Origin: Sphingomonadales bacterium
GTDB taxonomy: Bacteria > Pseudomonadota > Alphaproteobacteria > Sphingomonadales > Sphingomonadaceae
NCBI GenBank assembly: GCA_028871475.1
Contig: JAGWMZ010000004.1
Location: 1-64,000, forward strand
Length of the DNA stretch: 64,000 nucleotides
Direction: 5' to 3'
The notes beneath the pieces are model-generated. The model saw only the letters and a program-made list of their open reading frames with translations, was not told the DNA's origin and did not search any database. The position numbers and the translations under genes are program-made. Position 1 is the first letter of the stretch, and each line of letters starts with the position of its first letter. Shown in pieces: positions 28,628 to 40,147 of this stretch.

Positions 28628-29217
28628 AGGGGCCGGGCCGGGCGGGTTTCCGGCCAGCCCATCGGGTGCGCAGCCTGACGCCGGAAGAGGCCGCGCTCTG
28701 GGCCAAGCTGGCCGAGACGGTCACCCCGCTTGAACCGCGCCGCCGCGCCGCCCCCGTCGCCCAGCCGCTGGCGATCGAGGCTGCGGTTCCCCCCGCGCCG
28801 CCCAAAAGGGTCAAGGGCCGCGTGCCGCCGCCCCTGCCGCCTGCGCCGCCGCCCGCCGCACCGGCCCGCCCGCTCGACCGTCATGGGCTGGATGCCGGAT
28901 GGGACAAAAGGTTGGCCAAGGGTCAGGTGGCGCCCGACTTCAGCCTCGACCTCCATGGCTTCACGCTGGATGAGGCCTATGCGCGGCTGGACGATGGCCT
29001 GACGCTGGCACGATCGCAGGGCGCGCGGCTGGTGTTGCTGGTGACGGGGCGGCCAAGGCCGCAGAACGGGCCCTCCTCACGCGGGGTGATCCGGGCCCGT
29101 GTCGCCGACTGGCTGGCGCTGGGTCCGCATGGCAGCGCGATCGCCGCCGTGCGCGGTGCCCATGTCCGCCACGGCGGGGCGGGGGCGCTGTATATCATTC
29201 TGAAAAGGCAGCGTTGA
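28624..29217 (+). CDS. Smr/MutS2 domain protein
   Basis: DLHGFTLDEAYARLDDGLTLARSQGARLVLLVTGRPRPQNGPSSRGVIRARVADWL; 4-nt overlap with mltA. Confidence 0.9.
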   Translation: MKGPGRAGFRPAHRVRSLTPEEAALWAKLAETVTPLEPRRRAAPVAQPLAIEAAVPPAPPKRVKGRVPPPLPPAPPPAAPARPLDRHGLDAGWDKRLAKGQVAPDFSLDLHGFTLDEAYARLDDGLTLARSQGARLVLLVTGRPRPQNGPSSRGVIRARVADWLALGPHGSAIAAVRGAHVRHGGAGALYIILKRQR

Positions 29218-29358
29218 TCGCCGCGGAATCATTTCGTCGCATCGCTTCATTCAACCCCTGTTCAGTCGTATCGCGCTAGGGCACAAGGCGCTAGGATCTG
29301 CGCCCGTGACTGGCTGGGGAGGATAGGCCCCGGGCGTCAACTGCGGAGGACAAAGATA

Positions 29359-30075
29359 ATGAATGGTGTCGCGCGTAATCGATTTTCGCGCATGGCCGGC
29401 GCTGCCATGGCGGGCCTGCTGGTGCTTGGCCTGTCAGCCTGTGACAATGGGTTCAACAGCAAGGTCACGCGCTTTGCGACGCAGTTGCCCGCCCCACAGG
29501 GGCAGAGCTTTGCCATTGTCGCGGATGATCCGTCGCTGGCCGGCGGGATCGAGTTTGGCCAATATGCCGGGCTGGTCGCGCAGAAGCTGAACAAGCTGGG
29601 TTATGCCCAGGCGCAGAGCCCTGAGGCAGCCAGCCTGATCGTCCATTTCGGCTATGGCGTGGACAAGGGCCGCCAGATCGTCAGCAGCACCGGCTTTGCC
29701 GATCCCTATTTCGGCCCGTGGCGCGGTTATCGCGGTTTTGGCTATGGCGGCTGGGGCCCGTATGGCGGTGGCTGGGGTGGCTGGGGCGGTCGCGCCTGGG
29801 GGTATGGTTGGTATGATCCCTGGATGAACGACATCGACGTCTCGACCGTCTATACCAGCGACATCACGCTCAAGATCGACGACAAGGCCACCTCGCGTCG
29901 CCTGTTCGAGGGCAAGGCGCAGGCTGCCTCGGCGTCGGACCATCTGAGCTATCTGGTGCCCAACCTGATCGACGCGATGTTCACCGGCTTCCCGGGCAAT
30001 TCGGGCGAGACGCTCAAGATCACCATCGCGCCGGAAAAGACGACGGTGAAGAAAGTGGATGTGAAGGGGCCGTAA
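29359..30075 (+). CDS. DUF4136-like lipoprotein with Gly/Trp-rich insert
   Basis: Lipobox region LLVLGLSAC; GSAD-type repeat-poor fold with FGYGGWGPYGGGWGGWGGRAWGYGWYDPW insert. Confidence 0.7.
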   Translation: MNGVARNRFSRMAGAAMAGLLVLGLSACDNGFNSKVTRFATQLPAPQGQSFAIVADDPSLAGGIEFGQYAGLVAQKLNKLGYAQAQSPEAASLIVHFGYGVDKGRQIVSSTGFADPYFGPWRGYRGFGYGGWGPYGGGWGGWGGRAWGYGWYDPWMNDIDVSTVYTSDITLKIDDKATSRRLFEGKAQAASASDHLSYLVPNLIDAMFTGFPGNSGETLKITIAPEKTTVKKVDVKGP

Positions 30076-30103
30076 GCCTCTCGGCAAAACCTTGAACAGC
30101 ACT

Positions 30104-30141
30104 GGCGCCTCGGTCCTGCAGGGACCGGGGCGCTTTTGTGT
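30104..30141 (+). terminator. Rho-independent terminator
   Basis: GCGCCTCGGTCC-TGCA-GGGACCGGGGCGC then TTTTGTGT, directly after the DUF4136-like gene. Confidence 0.8.
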
Positions 30142-30159
30142 CTGGATCAGGGCTGGGGC

Positions 30160-32394
30160 TCAGGGGCGGGGCAGGGTGAGGGTGTTGACCGCCTCGGGCG
30201 CATCATGCAGCCGCAGATAAAGTGAACCATCGACCGGACGCGGCACGATGATCGACAAGCCGGGATAGCCTTCGGGCACGCTGATGGCGCCGTCGAAATC
30301 CTTTTTTGCGGACAGCGATGCCAGCAGATAGAGCCCCTCGGCCGAAAGAGTGCAGGGGGCGTTGCTTGGCGGTGTGGCACTTGCGGTTGTGGCACTTGCC
30401 GGGGGTCCCTTCGTCGCCGCTCCAGTCACCCCAGCTGTGCTTGCCGCCGGGCAGATCATCTGCGTGATGCGCGGCAGGCGCACCAGCGTGCCCAGTGCCA
30501 GCCAGTCCCCGGCAACCCCGGCACGCACCACGCGGGCGCGCAGTGGCCCATAGGCCGAAGCGCCCAGCGCCTGGGCCGGGGTCAGGCTGGCGATCACCAC
30601 CGAGGGATCGACAAGGGTGAGGCCATTGCCGGGCGTCAGCCGGGTCATCGCATCGCCCGTGGCGGTGGCGACCTCCACACTGTCACGCGGCCCGAAGCGG
30701 TCGTTGCCCCGCGCCTTCAGCGTAAAGCTGAAGCGGGCATCGGCAGGAATTTCATCCGGGCTACCCAGCGAGATGGTCGCGGCTTGCGGCTGATCGGCAT
30801 GGGGGCGCTGGATGTTGCGGGCGATGATGTCGGCGGCGGGTTGCGGGGTTTTGGGGGGCGGCGTGATGGTGACATGCGCCGGCGCCGTGCCCTGCGGCCC
30901 GGTGATGGTCAGCGTGATGGGGGCAGTCTTGTCACGCCCGCTCTCTTTCGCGGTGAAGGTGATGGCCAGCTCATCCGCGCCGCCGGCTTTCCAACTGAGC
31001 GGCACGGCGGTGCCATCGCCGGTGCTGGCCGTGACCGTGGCGACACAGGCGGCCGGCGCGCCGGTCAGGCTCAGCGTGCCATCGCCCTTGTTCGGGCCGG
31101 ATTGCTGCCATTGCCAGCGGCCGGGAAGGTCGAGCGTGACATCGGGGCCTGTGAAGGGGTCAAAGCCCCAATGGCCCTGCACCTTCCCATGCAGCGGGCC
31201 TGCGGACAGCGCCGGCAGGGTGGCGGGAAAGGCGATCGCCAACCCGCCACGCGGGGCATCGGGGGTGAGCGGCAGGTCGATGCCGGGCGCCCCCACCGGT
31301 TCGAGGCGGATCTCGAGATCGCGCGCATAGGCCGTGGCATAGAGCAGCGGCGCGCTGGCCATCGGCAGCACTTGCGATGCGCCGCCGAAGCACGGGGCGA
31401 CCGCGGCATTGGCCAGATGCAGATCGGGCGGTTTGCCGGGCCTGATCGGCGGCAGCGCGGCCATCAGCACCGATTTGGGATTGGCAAAGGAGGGCGGCGT
31501 GTTGAGCGCCAGCGCCAGCCTGTCGCCATGCGGGGCGCCCAGCGCGGGGATGTATTGGTATCTGGCCGTGTGCATTGCGCCGAAGATGCCGATGATCTCA
31601 TGCACGGCGCTGATATAGGGGCTGAAATAGCCAAGGCCGGCGGCGGGCGTGGCGCTGACGCTCAGGGCCAGATCCGTCGCCGCGCCTGACAGGCTGGAGG
31701 TGCTGCTGCTGTCATCGCCGCCCAGCACGGCGGATTGTTTTGCATCCATCAGGCAGGCGGCCTGCACCTCGGCGGGGCGTTGCAGGCAGGCATCGTTGAT
31801 CTTGATATGCAGGCTCTGGGCAATGGCCGGGGCCAGATGGGCCAGCGTATCGGGCGCGCTGGCCGAAATGTGGCGGATGGCGGCCAGATAGGCATCATAG
31901 CGGCTGCGGTCGAGCGATGCCTGCTCCAGATCCTGCGCCGCGCGGACGAAGGCGCCGGGGCGCGCCTGCACCGCATCGCGCAGGGTCTTTTCATCGCCCC
32001 CCGTTTCCGGCGCCAAAAACAGGGCGAGATGCTGCGCCCCGGCGGGCACGGTGAGGGTGATCGGCCCGCCGCCATGGCCCGCCTTTTTCCAGCTTTGCGA
32101 TGTCTTGAACCATTTGCCGGGCGGCGGATTGGTGGGATCGCGCAGGAAAGCGGCGACCAGCAGATAATGCGCGGTCTGGTCGGCGGGCAGCAGCGCCTCG
32201 ACCTTCACCTTGTCACCCGGCGCCAGTTGCGGCACGGCGCCGATAGGCAGGGTGATGCCTTCGCGCGTAATGCTGACGCGCAGGTCCGGCCCGGCCAGAT
32301 CGAAGGCGGGCGTGTCGGCATGGGCGGGGACGGCCAGGGGCAGGGCCATCGCAAGGGCGAGGCTGGCGCTGTGGGCGAGGAGCTTGCGGGTCAT
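30160..32394 (-). CDS. Large predicted secreted protein of unknown function (744 aa)
   Basis: MTRKLLAHSASLALAMALPLAVPAHA signal peptide; long intact ORF, no motif I recognise. Confidence 0.75.
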   Translation of the reverse strand: MTRKLLAHSASLALAMALPLAVPAHADTPAFDLAGPDLRVSITREGITLPIGAVPQLAPGDKVKVEALLPADQTAHYLLVAAFLRDPTNPPPGKWFKTSQSWKKAGHGGGPITLTVPAGAQHLALFLAPETGGDEKTLRDAVQARPGAFVRAAQDLEQASLDRSRYDAYLAAIRHISASAPDTLAHLAPAIAQSLHIKINDACLQRPAEVQAACLMDAKQSAVLGGDDSSSTSSLSGAATDLALSVSATPAAGLGYFSPYISAVHEIIGIFGAMHTARYQYIPALGAPHGDRLALALNTPPSFANPKSVLMAALPPIRPGKPPDLHLANAAVAPCFGGASQVLPMASAPLLYATAYARDLEIRLEPVGAPGIDLPLTPDAPRGGLAIAFPATLPALSAGPLHGKVQGHWGFDPFTGPDVTLDLPGRWQWQQSGPNKGDGTLSLTGAPAACVATVTASTGDGTAVPLSWKAGGADELAITFTAKESGRDKTAPITLTITGPQGTAPAHVTITPPPKTPQPAADIIARNIQRPHADQPQAATISLGSPDEIPADARFSFTLKARGNDRFGPRDSVEVATATGDAMTRLTPGNGLTLVDPSVVIASLTPAQALGASAYGPLRARVVRAGVAGDWLALGTLVRLPRITQMICPAASTAGVTGAATKGPPASATTASATPPSNAPCTLSAEGLYLLASLSAKKDFDGAISVPEGYPGLSIIVPRPVDGSLYLRLHDAPEAVNTLTLPRP

Positions 32395-32565
32395 GGCATT
32401 CCGGCGAAAGCGGGCAAAGGATGGTTCTGACTAGAGCGCGCTGCCCTTACCCTTCATGAATGGATGGGGCGCGGGGGAGGTTCCAAGGCTGATTTTGCGC
32501 CTTTCTTCCCGCGCAATTCTGATACGATGGCCTTTCAAACCCCTGCCGGAGGCCGCATTTCCGCC

Positions 32566-33012
32566 ATGCGCTATTTCCTCGACACGGAATTCAACGGATT
32601 TGGCGGGGCGCTGATCGCCATCGCGCTGGCGCCCGAGGATGCGGCGCGCGAACCGTTTTACGAGGTCATGGCCTGCCCCGACCCGACGCCATGGGTGGCG
32701 ACCAATGTTCTGCCCGTGCTGGGCAAGGCGCCGACGGCGCGGGTGGAGGTGGCCAGCCGCTTTGCCCATTATCTCCTGCATGATGCCCAGCCCCTGCTGG
32801 TGGCGGACTGGCCCGAGGACATCGCCCATGCCGCCAATCTGCTGATCACCGGGCCGGGGCGAATGAAGCCGGTGCGTGCCTTGCGCTTTGAACTGGTGGA
32901 CCCCGATGTGATGGGCTGGCCCGTGCCCAGCGCGATGCCGCACAATGCCTGCCATGATGCACAGGCCCTGCGCGCCACGGTGTTGGCGCATGAGGCCCGC
33001 ATGGCCGGCTGA
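32566..33012 (+). CDS. 3'-5' exoribonuclease-like protein
   Basis: MRYFLDTEFNGFGGALIAIALAPED...HNACHDAQALRATVLAHEA; DxE start and late HNAxxDA motif suggest a DEDD fold. Confidence 0.65.
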   Translation: MRYFLDTEFNGFGGALIAIALAPEDAAREPFYEVMACPDPTPWVATNVLPVLGKAPTARVEVASRFAHYLLHDAQPLLVADWPEDIAHAANLLITGPGRMKPVRALRFELVDPDVMGWPVPSAMPHNACHDAQALRATVLAHEARMAG

Positions 33013-33088
33013 GCGATTGCCGCGCGGGGCGGGCTTGTGTAGGGGCGGGGGCTGTTTCCAGCGCCCTTTCCCGAGTGAGGCCATCGCC

Positions 33089-33772
33089 ATGCAGACACGA
33101 GACTTGATCGGAACGGCGCAGGTGCCCGGCGGCGCGGAGCTGACGCTTTACCGGCGCGGGGGCGATTACATGATCGTCATGGGCCATAATGAGCTGATGA
33201 GCAGCCGGATGAGCGGTTCGGAAGAGGCGCTGGCCAATATGACCATCACGCGCCTTGGCCCGCGCGCGGAGCGCGATGGCGACGCGCATCTGCTGATCGG
33301 TGGCTATGGCATGGGCTTTACCCTGCGCGCTGCGCTGGCGGCCCTTGGCCCCAGGGGGCGCGTGACGGTGGCCGAACTGGTGCCCGAGATCATCGAATGG
33401 GCGCGTGGGCCGATGGAGGAGCTGGCGGCGGGCTGCCTTGAAGACCCGCGGGTGACGCTGGTGCAGCGCGATGTGGCCGAGGTGATCGCGGCGGGGCAGG
33501 GCAGCTATGACGCCATTTTGCTCGATGTCGACAATGGGCCCGATGGTATCGTCCACCCCGGCAATGAGCGGCTCTATTCCGAAAAGGGCCTGCGCGCGGC
33601 GATCCGCGCGCTGACGCCGGGGGGCGTGCTGGCGATCTGGTCGGCGGGCCCTGATGATGCCTTCAAGCGGCGGCTGATCAAATCCGGCCTGATGGTGGAT
33701 GAAGTGGGCGTGCGGGCGCGCAGCAATGGCAAGGGGCCGCGTCACATCATCTGGTTCGCGCAGAAGCCGTAA
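33089..33772 (+). CDS. Spermidine synthase-like methyltransferase-fold protein
   Basis: HLLIGGYGMGFTLRAALAALGPRGRVTVAELVPEIIEWARGPMEELA, YDAILLDVDNGPDGIVH. Confidence 0.82.
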   Translation: MQTRDLIGTAQVPGGAELTLYRRGGDYMIVMGHNELMSSRMSGSEEALANMTITRLGPRAERDGDAHLLIGGYGMGFTLRAALAALGPRGRVTVAELVPEIIEWARGPMEELAAGCLEDPRVTLVQRDVAEVIAAGQGSYDAILLDVDNGPDGIVHPGNERLYSEKGLRAAIRALTPGGVLAIWSAGPDDAFKRRLIKSGLMVDEVGVRARSNGKGPRHIIWFAQKP

Positions 33773-33782
33773 CGCCTCGGCC

Positions 33783-35528
33783 TCACGAGGCGGTGGGTTC
33801 GGTGATGATCTGGTCATGGGCGGCGCGGATGTTGCCCGATTCGATCTGGATCTTGAGTCGCTCGCGGTCGCGCGCGCGGTACATGTCCTCGGCATGGTTG
33901 ATGGCATCGATGCTTACGCCCAGATCCTCCAGCGCGAAACGGGCCATCTTCACCGCCGATTCCAGAAGCTCGCGCACCACGCGCCGGGCGGGTGATCGCT
34001 TCAGCCGGATCAGCGCGCGCCGGTCATAGGCGCGGACATAGAGGGCCGCTTTCGGAAAGGCCTGGGCGACGGCTTCGATATGGGGCACGTCCAGCTGCTC
34101 GCCATCGAGGCAGAAGAGGATGAGCGCGGCATCATCAGCGCCAGCCTGCCGCAACAGGTCCAGCCGCGTGCCGTCACCGAAATAGACCTTGGCGCCGAAA
34201 CTGCCGGCGATGTCGATCATCTCGATGTCCTTGTCGATCAGCGTCACCGAGATTTCGCTGGCCAGCAGCATCTGCGCCACCGTCTGGCCAAAGCGGCCAT
34301 AGCCCACGACGATGGCGGTGGCATGGTCGGCATCCTGCGGTCCCTCGCGCTCGCCCTGCACCTTGGCGGCCTCGCGGCGCAGCGGTTTGGTCAGCGCCAT
34401 CAGGAAAGGGGTGGTGGCCATCGAGACCGTGACGATGGCGCCGAACAGGCTGGCGGCATCGGGCTTGATGAGGAAGGCGTTCTGCGCCTGGGTGAAGAGC
34501 ACGAAGCCGAATTCGCCCCCCTGGCTGAGCAACAGTCCCAGCGCCAGCGCCCCGCGCCAGCTCATACGGAAGGCGAGACCAATGAGGAAGATGACCAGCG
34601 TTTTGACCAGCACCAGCGCGCAGGCCATGGCCATGACGAAGAGCGGGCGCTCGGCAATGGCATGCAGGTTCAGCACCATGCCGACGGTGAGGAAGAAGAG
34701 GCCGAGCAGGATCGAGCGGAAGGGTTCGACGTCAGCTTCCAGCTCATGGCGATAGGGCGAATCGGCCAGCATCACGCCGGCGACGAAGGCGCCGAGGGCT
34801 GTGGAGAGGCCCAGCGCCTCCATCACGGCGGCAGCGGCCATGACGGTGAAAAGCGCCGCCACGATGAACATCTCGCGCTCGCCAAGGTTGCCGATGAGGC
34901 GAAACAGGGGCCGGATGAGATAGCGCCCGGCCAGGATCAGCCCCGCCACCGCCAGCACCGTCATCAACGCCAGTTTCCAGCCGGGCGGGCCGCCGGCATC
35001 AGCCGGGTTGCGGCTCATTGTGGCGATGATGGTGATGAGCGGGATGATCGAGAGGTCCTGAAACAGCAGGATGGCAAAGGTCCGCTCGCCAAAGGGGGTG
35101 CGCATCCGGCCCGAGGCCTGCAGCATGGGCAGCACCTGCGCGGTGGAGGAGAGCGCCAGCGGCAGGCCCAGCGCCAGCGCGGCCGTGGCTGAAAAGCCGG
35201 TCGAGAGCCAGATCATCCCCGCCAGCGCCAGCCCGCAGAGCGTGACCTGCAAAAGGCCAAGGCCCAGAATGTCGCGCTTCATCCGCCACAGGCGCGACGG
35301 GTTCAGCTCCAGCCCGACGAGGAAAAGCAGCAGGGTGATGCCCAGTTCGGCCAGCCCCATCTTCTGGTCCGCCTGGCCGACAAGGCCGAGCACCTGCGGC
35401 CCCACCACCGCGCCCGCCACCAGATAGCCCAGCGTGGCGCCCAGCCCCAGCCGCCGGAACACCAGCACGAAAACCATGGCAAAGCCGAGCAGCAGAAAAC
35501 CGTCGTGAAGCAGGGAAGGTTGGGTCAT
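33783..35528 (-). CDS. Monovalent cation:proton antiporter-2 (KefB/KefC-like) with TrkA-N domain
   Basis: MTQPSLLHDGFLLLGFAMVFVLVFRRLGLGATLGYLVAGAVVGPQVLGLV; C-terminal IVVGYGRFGQTVAQMLLASEISVTLIDKD. Confidence 0.92.
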   Translation of the reverse strand: MTQPSLLHDGFLLLGFAMVFVLVFRRLGLGATLGYLVAGAVVGPQVLGLVGQADQKMGLAELGITLLLFLVGLELNPSRLWRMKRDILGLGLLQVTLCGLALAGMIWLSTGFSATAALALGLPLALSSTAQVLPMLQASGRMRTPFGERTFAILLFQDLSIIPLITIIATMSRNPADAGGPPGWKLALMTVLAVAGLILAGRYLIRPLFRLIGNLGEREMFIVAALFTVMAAAAVMEALGLSTALGAFVAGVMLADSPYRHELEADVEPFRSILLGLFFLTVGMVLNLHAIAERPLFVMAMACALVLVKTLVIFLIGLAFRMSWRGALALGLLLSQGGEFGFVLFTQAQNAFLIKPDAASLFGAIVTVSMATTPFLMALTKPLRREAAKVQGEREGPQDADHATAIVVGYGRFGQTVAQMLLASEISVTLIDKDIEMIDIAGSFGAKVYFGDGTRLDLLRQAGADDAALILFCLDGEQLDVPHIEAVAQAFPKAALYVRAYDRRALIRLKRSPARRVVRELLESAVKMARFALEDLGVSIDAINHAEDMYRARDRERLKIQIESGNIRAAHDQIITEPTAS

Positions 35529-35676
35529 TGAGTGGTCGGGGCCCCTTTCGCGGTTGCAGTGTAGCGGCTTGGGCGCGGGGGGCAAATGGGCGATCGCAGC
35601 TTTTGCCCGGTCCTTGCAACAGGGCGCGGGCACCCCACATCATCGCCACCCCCTTCGGCCACCATGGTGCAAAGCC

Positions 35677-36666
35677 TTGTTTCGCAAACGCACGTCCAAC
35701 CGTTATTACACCGGCCCCATCAGCGATCATTTCAACGGCAGGCATTTTTCCAATCCGCTGCCCACCCCCGGCAAGGGCCTGCGCGCTGTGATGCGCTGGC
35801 GCTTCACGTCAAAATCCGCGCGCTGGCCCGATGCGGTGCCCATCACGCCGGTGTGCCCGCAACCGGCAAGCGAGGCCACGCGCGTCACCATCGTAGGCCA
35901 TGCCACGGTGTTGATCCAGACCGGCGGGCTCAACATCGTGACCGATCCGGTGTGGTCGCAGCGAGCCAGCCCGGTCCATTATGCAGGGCCCAGGCGGGTG
36001 TGCCCGCCCGGTGTTGCCTTTGACGATCTGCCGTGCATTGACGTGATCCTGCTCAGCCACAATCATTACGACCATCTCGACAAGGTGACGATCACGCGAC
36101 TGGTCGAGCGCGACAATCCGCGCATCATCACGCCGCTGGGCAATGATTACATCGTGCAGGATGCCGCGCCCTGGGCCCGGGTCGAAGCCGGCGACTGGTG
36201 GGACGATTTCACGCTGGCCCCCGGTATCGAGGCCAGCATCGTGCCCGCACAGCACTGGTCCTCGCGTGGACTCTCGGATGCCCGCATGGCGCTGTGGGGC
36301 GGTTTCATGCTGCGCACGCGCGATGCGCTGATCTATTTTGCCGGAGACACGGCCTATGGCGATGGCGGCATCTTTCGAGCCTTGCGCCAGCGCTATGGCT
36401 CGCCCGATCTGGCGCTCATTCCCATTGGCGCCTATGCGCCGCGCTGGTTCATGAAGGATCAGCACACCGATCCCGATGAGTCAGTGCAGATCCTGCTCGA
36501 TCTCGATGCGCGCGCGGCCATCGGCCTGCATTGGGGTGTGTTTCAGCTCAGTGACGAGGGACGCGATGAGCCGCGCGACGAACTGGCCCTGGCGCTGGCC
36601 CAACGCCAGATCCTGCCCGACCGCTTCATCGCGGCCGAGCCGGGGCATGTGTGGGATCTGGCCTGA
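35677..36666 (+). CDS. MBL-fold metallohydrolase, NAPE-PLD-like
   Basis: NRYYTGPISDHFNGRHFSNP N-terminus, VGHATVLIQTGGLNIVTDPVWSQRASP, LLSHNHYDHLD, YFAGDTAYGDG; TTG start inferred. Confidence 0.87.
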   Translation: MFRKRTSNRYYTGPISDHFNGRHFSNPLPTPGKGLRAVMRWRFTSKSARWPDAVPITPVCPQPASEATRVTIVGHATVLIQTGGLNIVTDPVWSQRASPVHYAGPRRVCPPGVAFDDLPCIDVILLSHNHYDHLDKVTITRLVERDNPRIITPLGNDYIVQDAAPWARVEAGDWWDDFTLAPGIEASIVPAQHWSSRGLSDARMALWGGFMLRTRDALIYFAGDTAYGDGGIFRALRQRYGSPDLALIPIGAYAPRWFMKDQHTDPDESVQILLDLDARAAIGLHWGVFQLSDEGRDEPRDELALALAQRQILPDRFIAAEPGHVWDLA

Positions 36667-36672
36667 TCGGCC

Positions 36673-37707
36673 TCAGCCCTGAAATGTCCAGGCCAGTGTC
36701 TCGCCGGCATGGAAGGGCACCACAGCGGTGTCGCCTTCGCCAATCACGGCAGGCACCGCCACGCCGGTCTTGCTCAGTGTGATGGTGCCTTCGTTGACGG
36801 GCAGGCCGTAGAAGCGCGGGCCGTTCAGGCTGGCAAAGCCCTCGAAATGGGGCAGGGCGCCATCCTCGTCGAACACCTGGCAGTAGCTTTCCAGCGCGAA
36901 GGGCGCGTTGAAAATGCCCGCGCAGCCGCAGGAGGTTTCCTTGCGCGCGACATTGTGCGGCGCACTGTCGGTACCGAGGAAAAACTTGGGCGAGCCCGAG
37001 GTGACCGCCTTGCGCACGGCGAGGCGATGGTGCTCGCGCTTGGCCACCGGCAGGCAATAGGCATGCGGGCGGATGCCGCCATCGAAAATGGCGTTGCGGT
37101 TGATGATCATGTGCTGGGGCGTGACGGTGGCGGCGACAGTCTCCCCCCCGGCCAGCACGAAATCGGCCGCCTCAGCCGTGGTGATATGTTCGAGCACCAC
37201 CTTCAGCTCGGGATAATCCGACACCAGCGGGGTCAGGATACGCTCGATGAAGACGGCCTCGCGGTCGAAGATGTCCACCGCCCTGTCGGTCACCTCGCCA
37301 TGGATGAGCAGCGGCATGCCGATGCGCTGAATCGTGTCGAGCACCTTGGTCATCTTGCGGATGTCGGTGACGCCATGGGCCGAATTGGTGGTGGCATGGG
37401 CCGGGTAGAGCTTGGCGGCGGTGAAGACCCCTTCGCCGTGCCCGCGCGCGATCTCTTCCGCATCGATGCCATCGGTGAGATAGCAGACCATCAGCGGGGT
37501 GAAATCGCGCCCTTTGGGCAGGGCGGCCATGATCCGCTCGCGATAGGCCAAGGCCGCCGCCACGGTGGTGACCGGCGGGGTCAGGTTGGGCATCACGATG
37601 GCGCGGGCGAACTGGCGCGCGGTATAATCGGCCACGGCGGCCAGCATGGCGCCATCGCGCAGGTGAACGTGCCAGTCGTCGGGGCGGCGGATGGTGATGG
37701 TGGTCAT
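36673..37707 (-). CDS. pyrC: Dihydroorotase
   Basis: [72 protein letters not shown]. Confidence 0.97.
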   Translation of the reverse strand: MTTITIRRPDDWHVHLRDGAMLAAVADYTARQFARAIVMPNLTPPVTTVAAALAYRERIMAALPKGRDFTPLMVCYLTDGIDAEEIARGHGEGVFTAAKLYPAHATTNSAHGVTDIRKMTKVLDTIQRIGMPLLIHGEVTDRAVDIFDREAVFIERILTPLVSDYPELKVVLEHITTAEAADFVLAGGETVAATVTPQHMIINRNAIFDGGIRPHAYCLPVAKREHHRLAVRKAVTSGSPKFFLGTDSAPHNVARKETSCGCAGIFNAPFALESYCQVFDEDGALPHFEGFASLNGPRFYGLPVNEGTITLSKTGVAVPAVIGEGDTAVVPFHAGETLAWTFQG

Positions 37708-37778
37708 GGGCCAGTCCCCTAACGCGCCACGCGGCGGATCGCCAGCCGGATTCGACGGATTTCGGCCTGACGGCGCCC

Positions 37779-38312
37779 TCAGGGCAGGGCGATGGCCAGA
37801 AGGCGGATCTGCGCCACCGCGCTCGACGAGATCTGCACTGTGTAATGGCCGGGCTTCAGCGTAAAATCGACCATCTTGCGGATGCCCGAACAATCCGGCC
37901 CATGCGCGTGGGCGATGGAGCGCTGCGCCCCATCCTGCCCCACCACATCCAGCCAGGCCGCCGCGCTGAGCGCGATGCGATAGGTGCCCGTTTTGGCAAT
38001 ATCGAGCGACAGCACGCCGCCATGGCTGGTCGCCTCGCCGCTTTTGGCCGGCGGCAGGAGAAAATGCAGCGATGGGGTGGGCAGCAGGGCAAGCTGCGCG
38101 GCACGGCCCAGCGTCACGGTGGGGGCATGGGCGCCATCGGCCCCGGCGGCAAGCGGGGCTGGCCTCGCCCATGGCGCCAGCGCGCCGGCGGGGGCAATGG
38201 GGGCCGGGCAGGCGGGGGCGGCTGACGCAGCCATGGAACCTTGCTCGGCCATGGCGGGCGCGGACAGCATCAGCCCCGTCGCCAGCAGGCAAAGCTTTGT
38301 TTTGATGCGCAT
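37779..38312 (-). CDS. Secreted hypothetical protein, homopolysaccharide-export-type beta domain unassigned
   Basis: [24 protein letters not shown] signal peptide; [29 protein letters not shown]. Confidence 0.65.
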   Translation of the reverse strand: MRIKTKLCLLATGLMLSAPAMAEQGSMAASAAPACPAPIAPAGALAPWARPAPLAAGADGAHAPTVTLGRAAQLALLPTPSLHFLLPPAKSGEATSHGGVLSLDIAKTGTYRIALSAAAWLDVVGQDGAQRSIAHAHGPDCSGIRKMVDFTLKPGHYTVQISSSAVAQIRLLAIALP

Positions 38313-38484
38313 GGCGGCCATTCCCTCACCAGATGAGCGACCTTTGTAACCCGCCACCGAACAAAGACCAGAGTTCAGGCAAAAAAGGCCCCCGACATTG
38401 GTCGCAAAAGGGGCTACTTTAGGATGTGGCCGCCTTGCCTTGGCGCGCAACCGGGCGCACTTCGCCGTGAACAGAACATCCTGA

Positions 38485-40020
<1,536 letters not shown>

Positions 40021-40030
40021 GGGTTTGAAG

Positions 40031-40110
40031 AAAAAGGGAAGGTGCGAGGGCGCCCTAGCTTGTCGCTCGCGACAAGCGCTCGCTTAGTGGCCTCGCATCT
40101 TTCTTTCCCT
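40031..40110. repeat. Solo A-type repeat with palindromic loop, copy 10
   Basis: GTGCGAGGGCGCCCTAGCTTGTCGC-TC-GCGACAAGCGCTCGCTTAGTGGCCTCGCATC. Confidence 0.75.
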
Positions 40111-40147
40111 TCTTGCCTCACCGCCTTCTTCCCTGCAAACCCACCCC

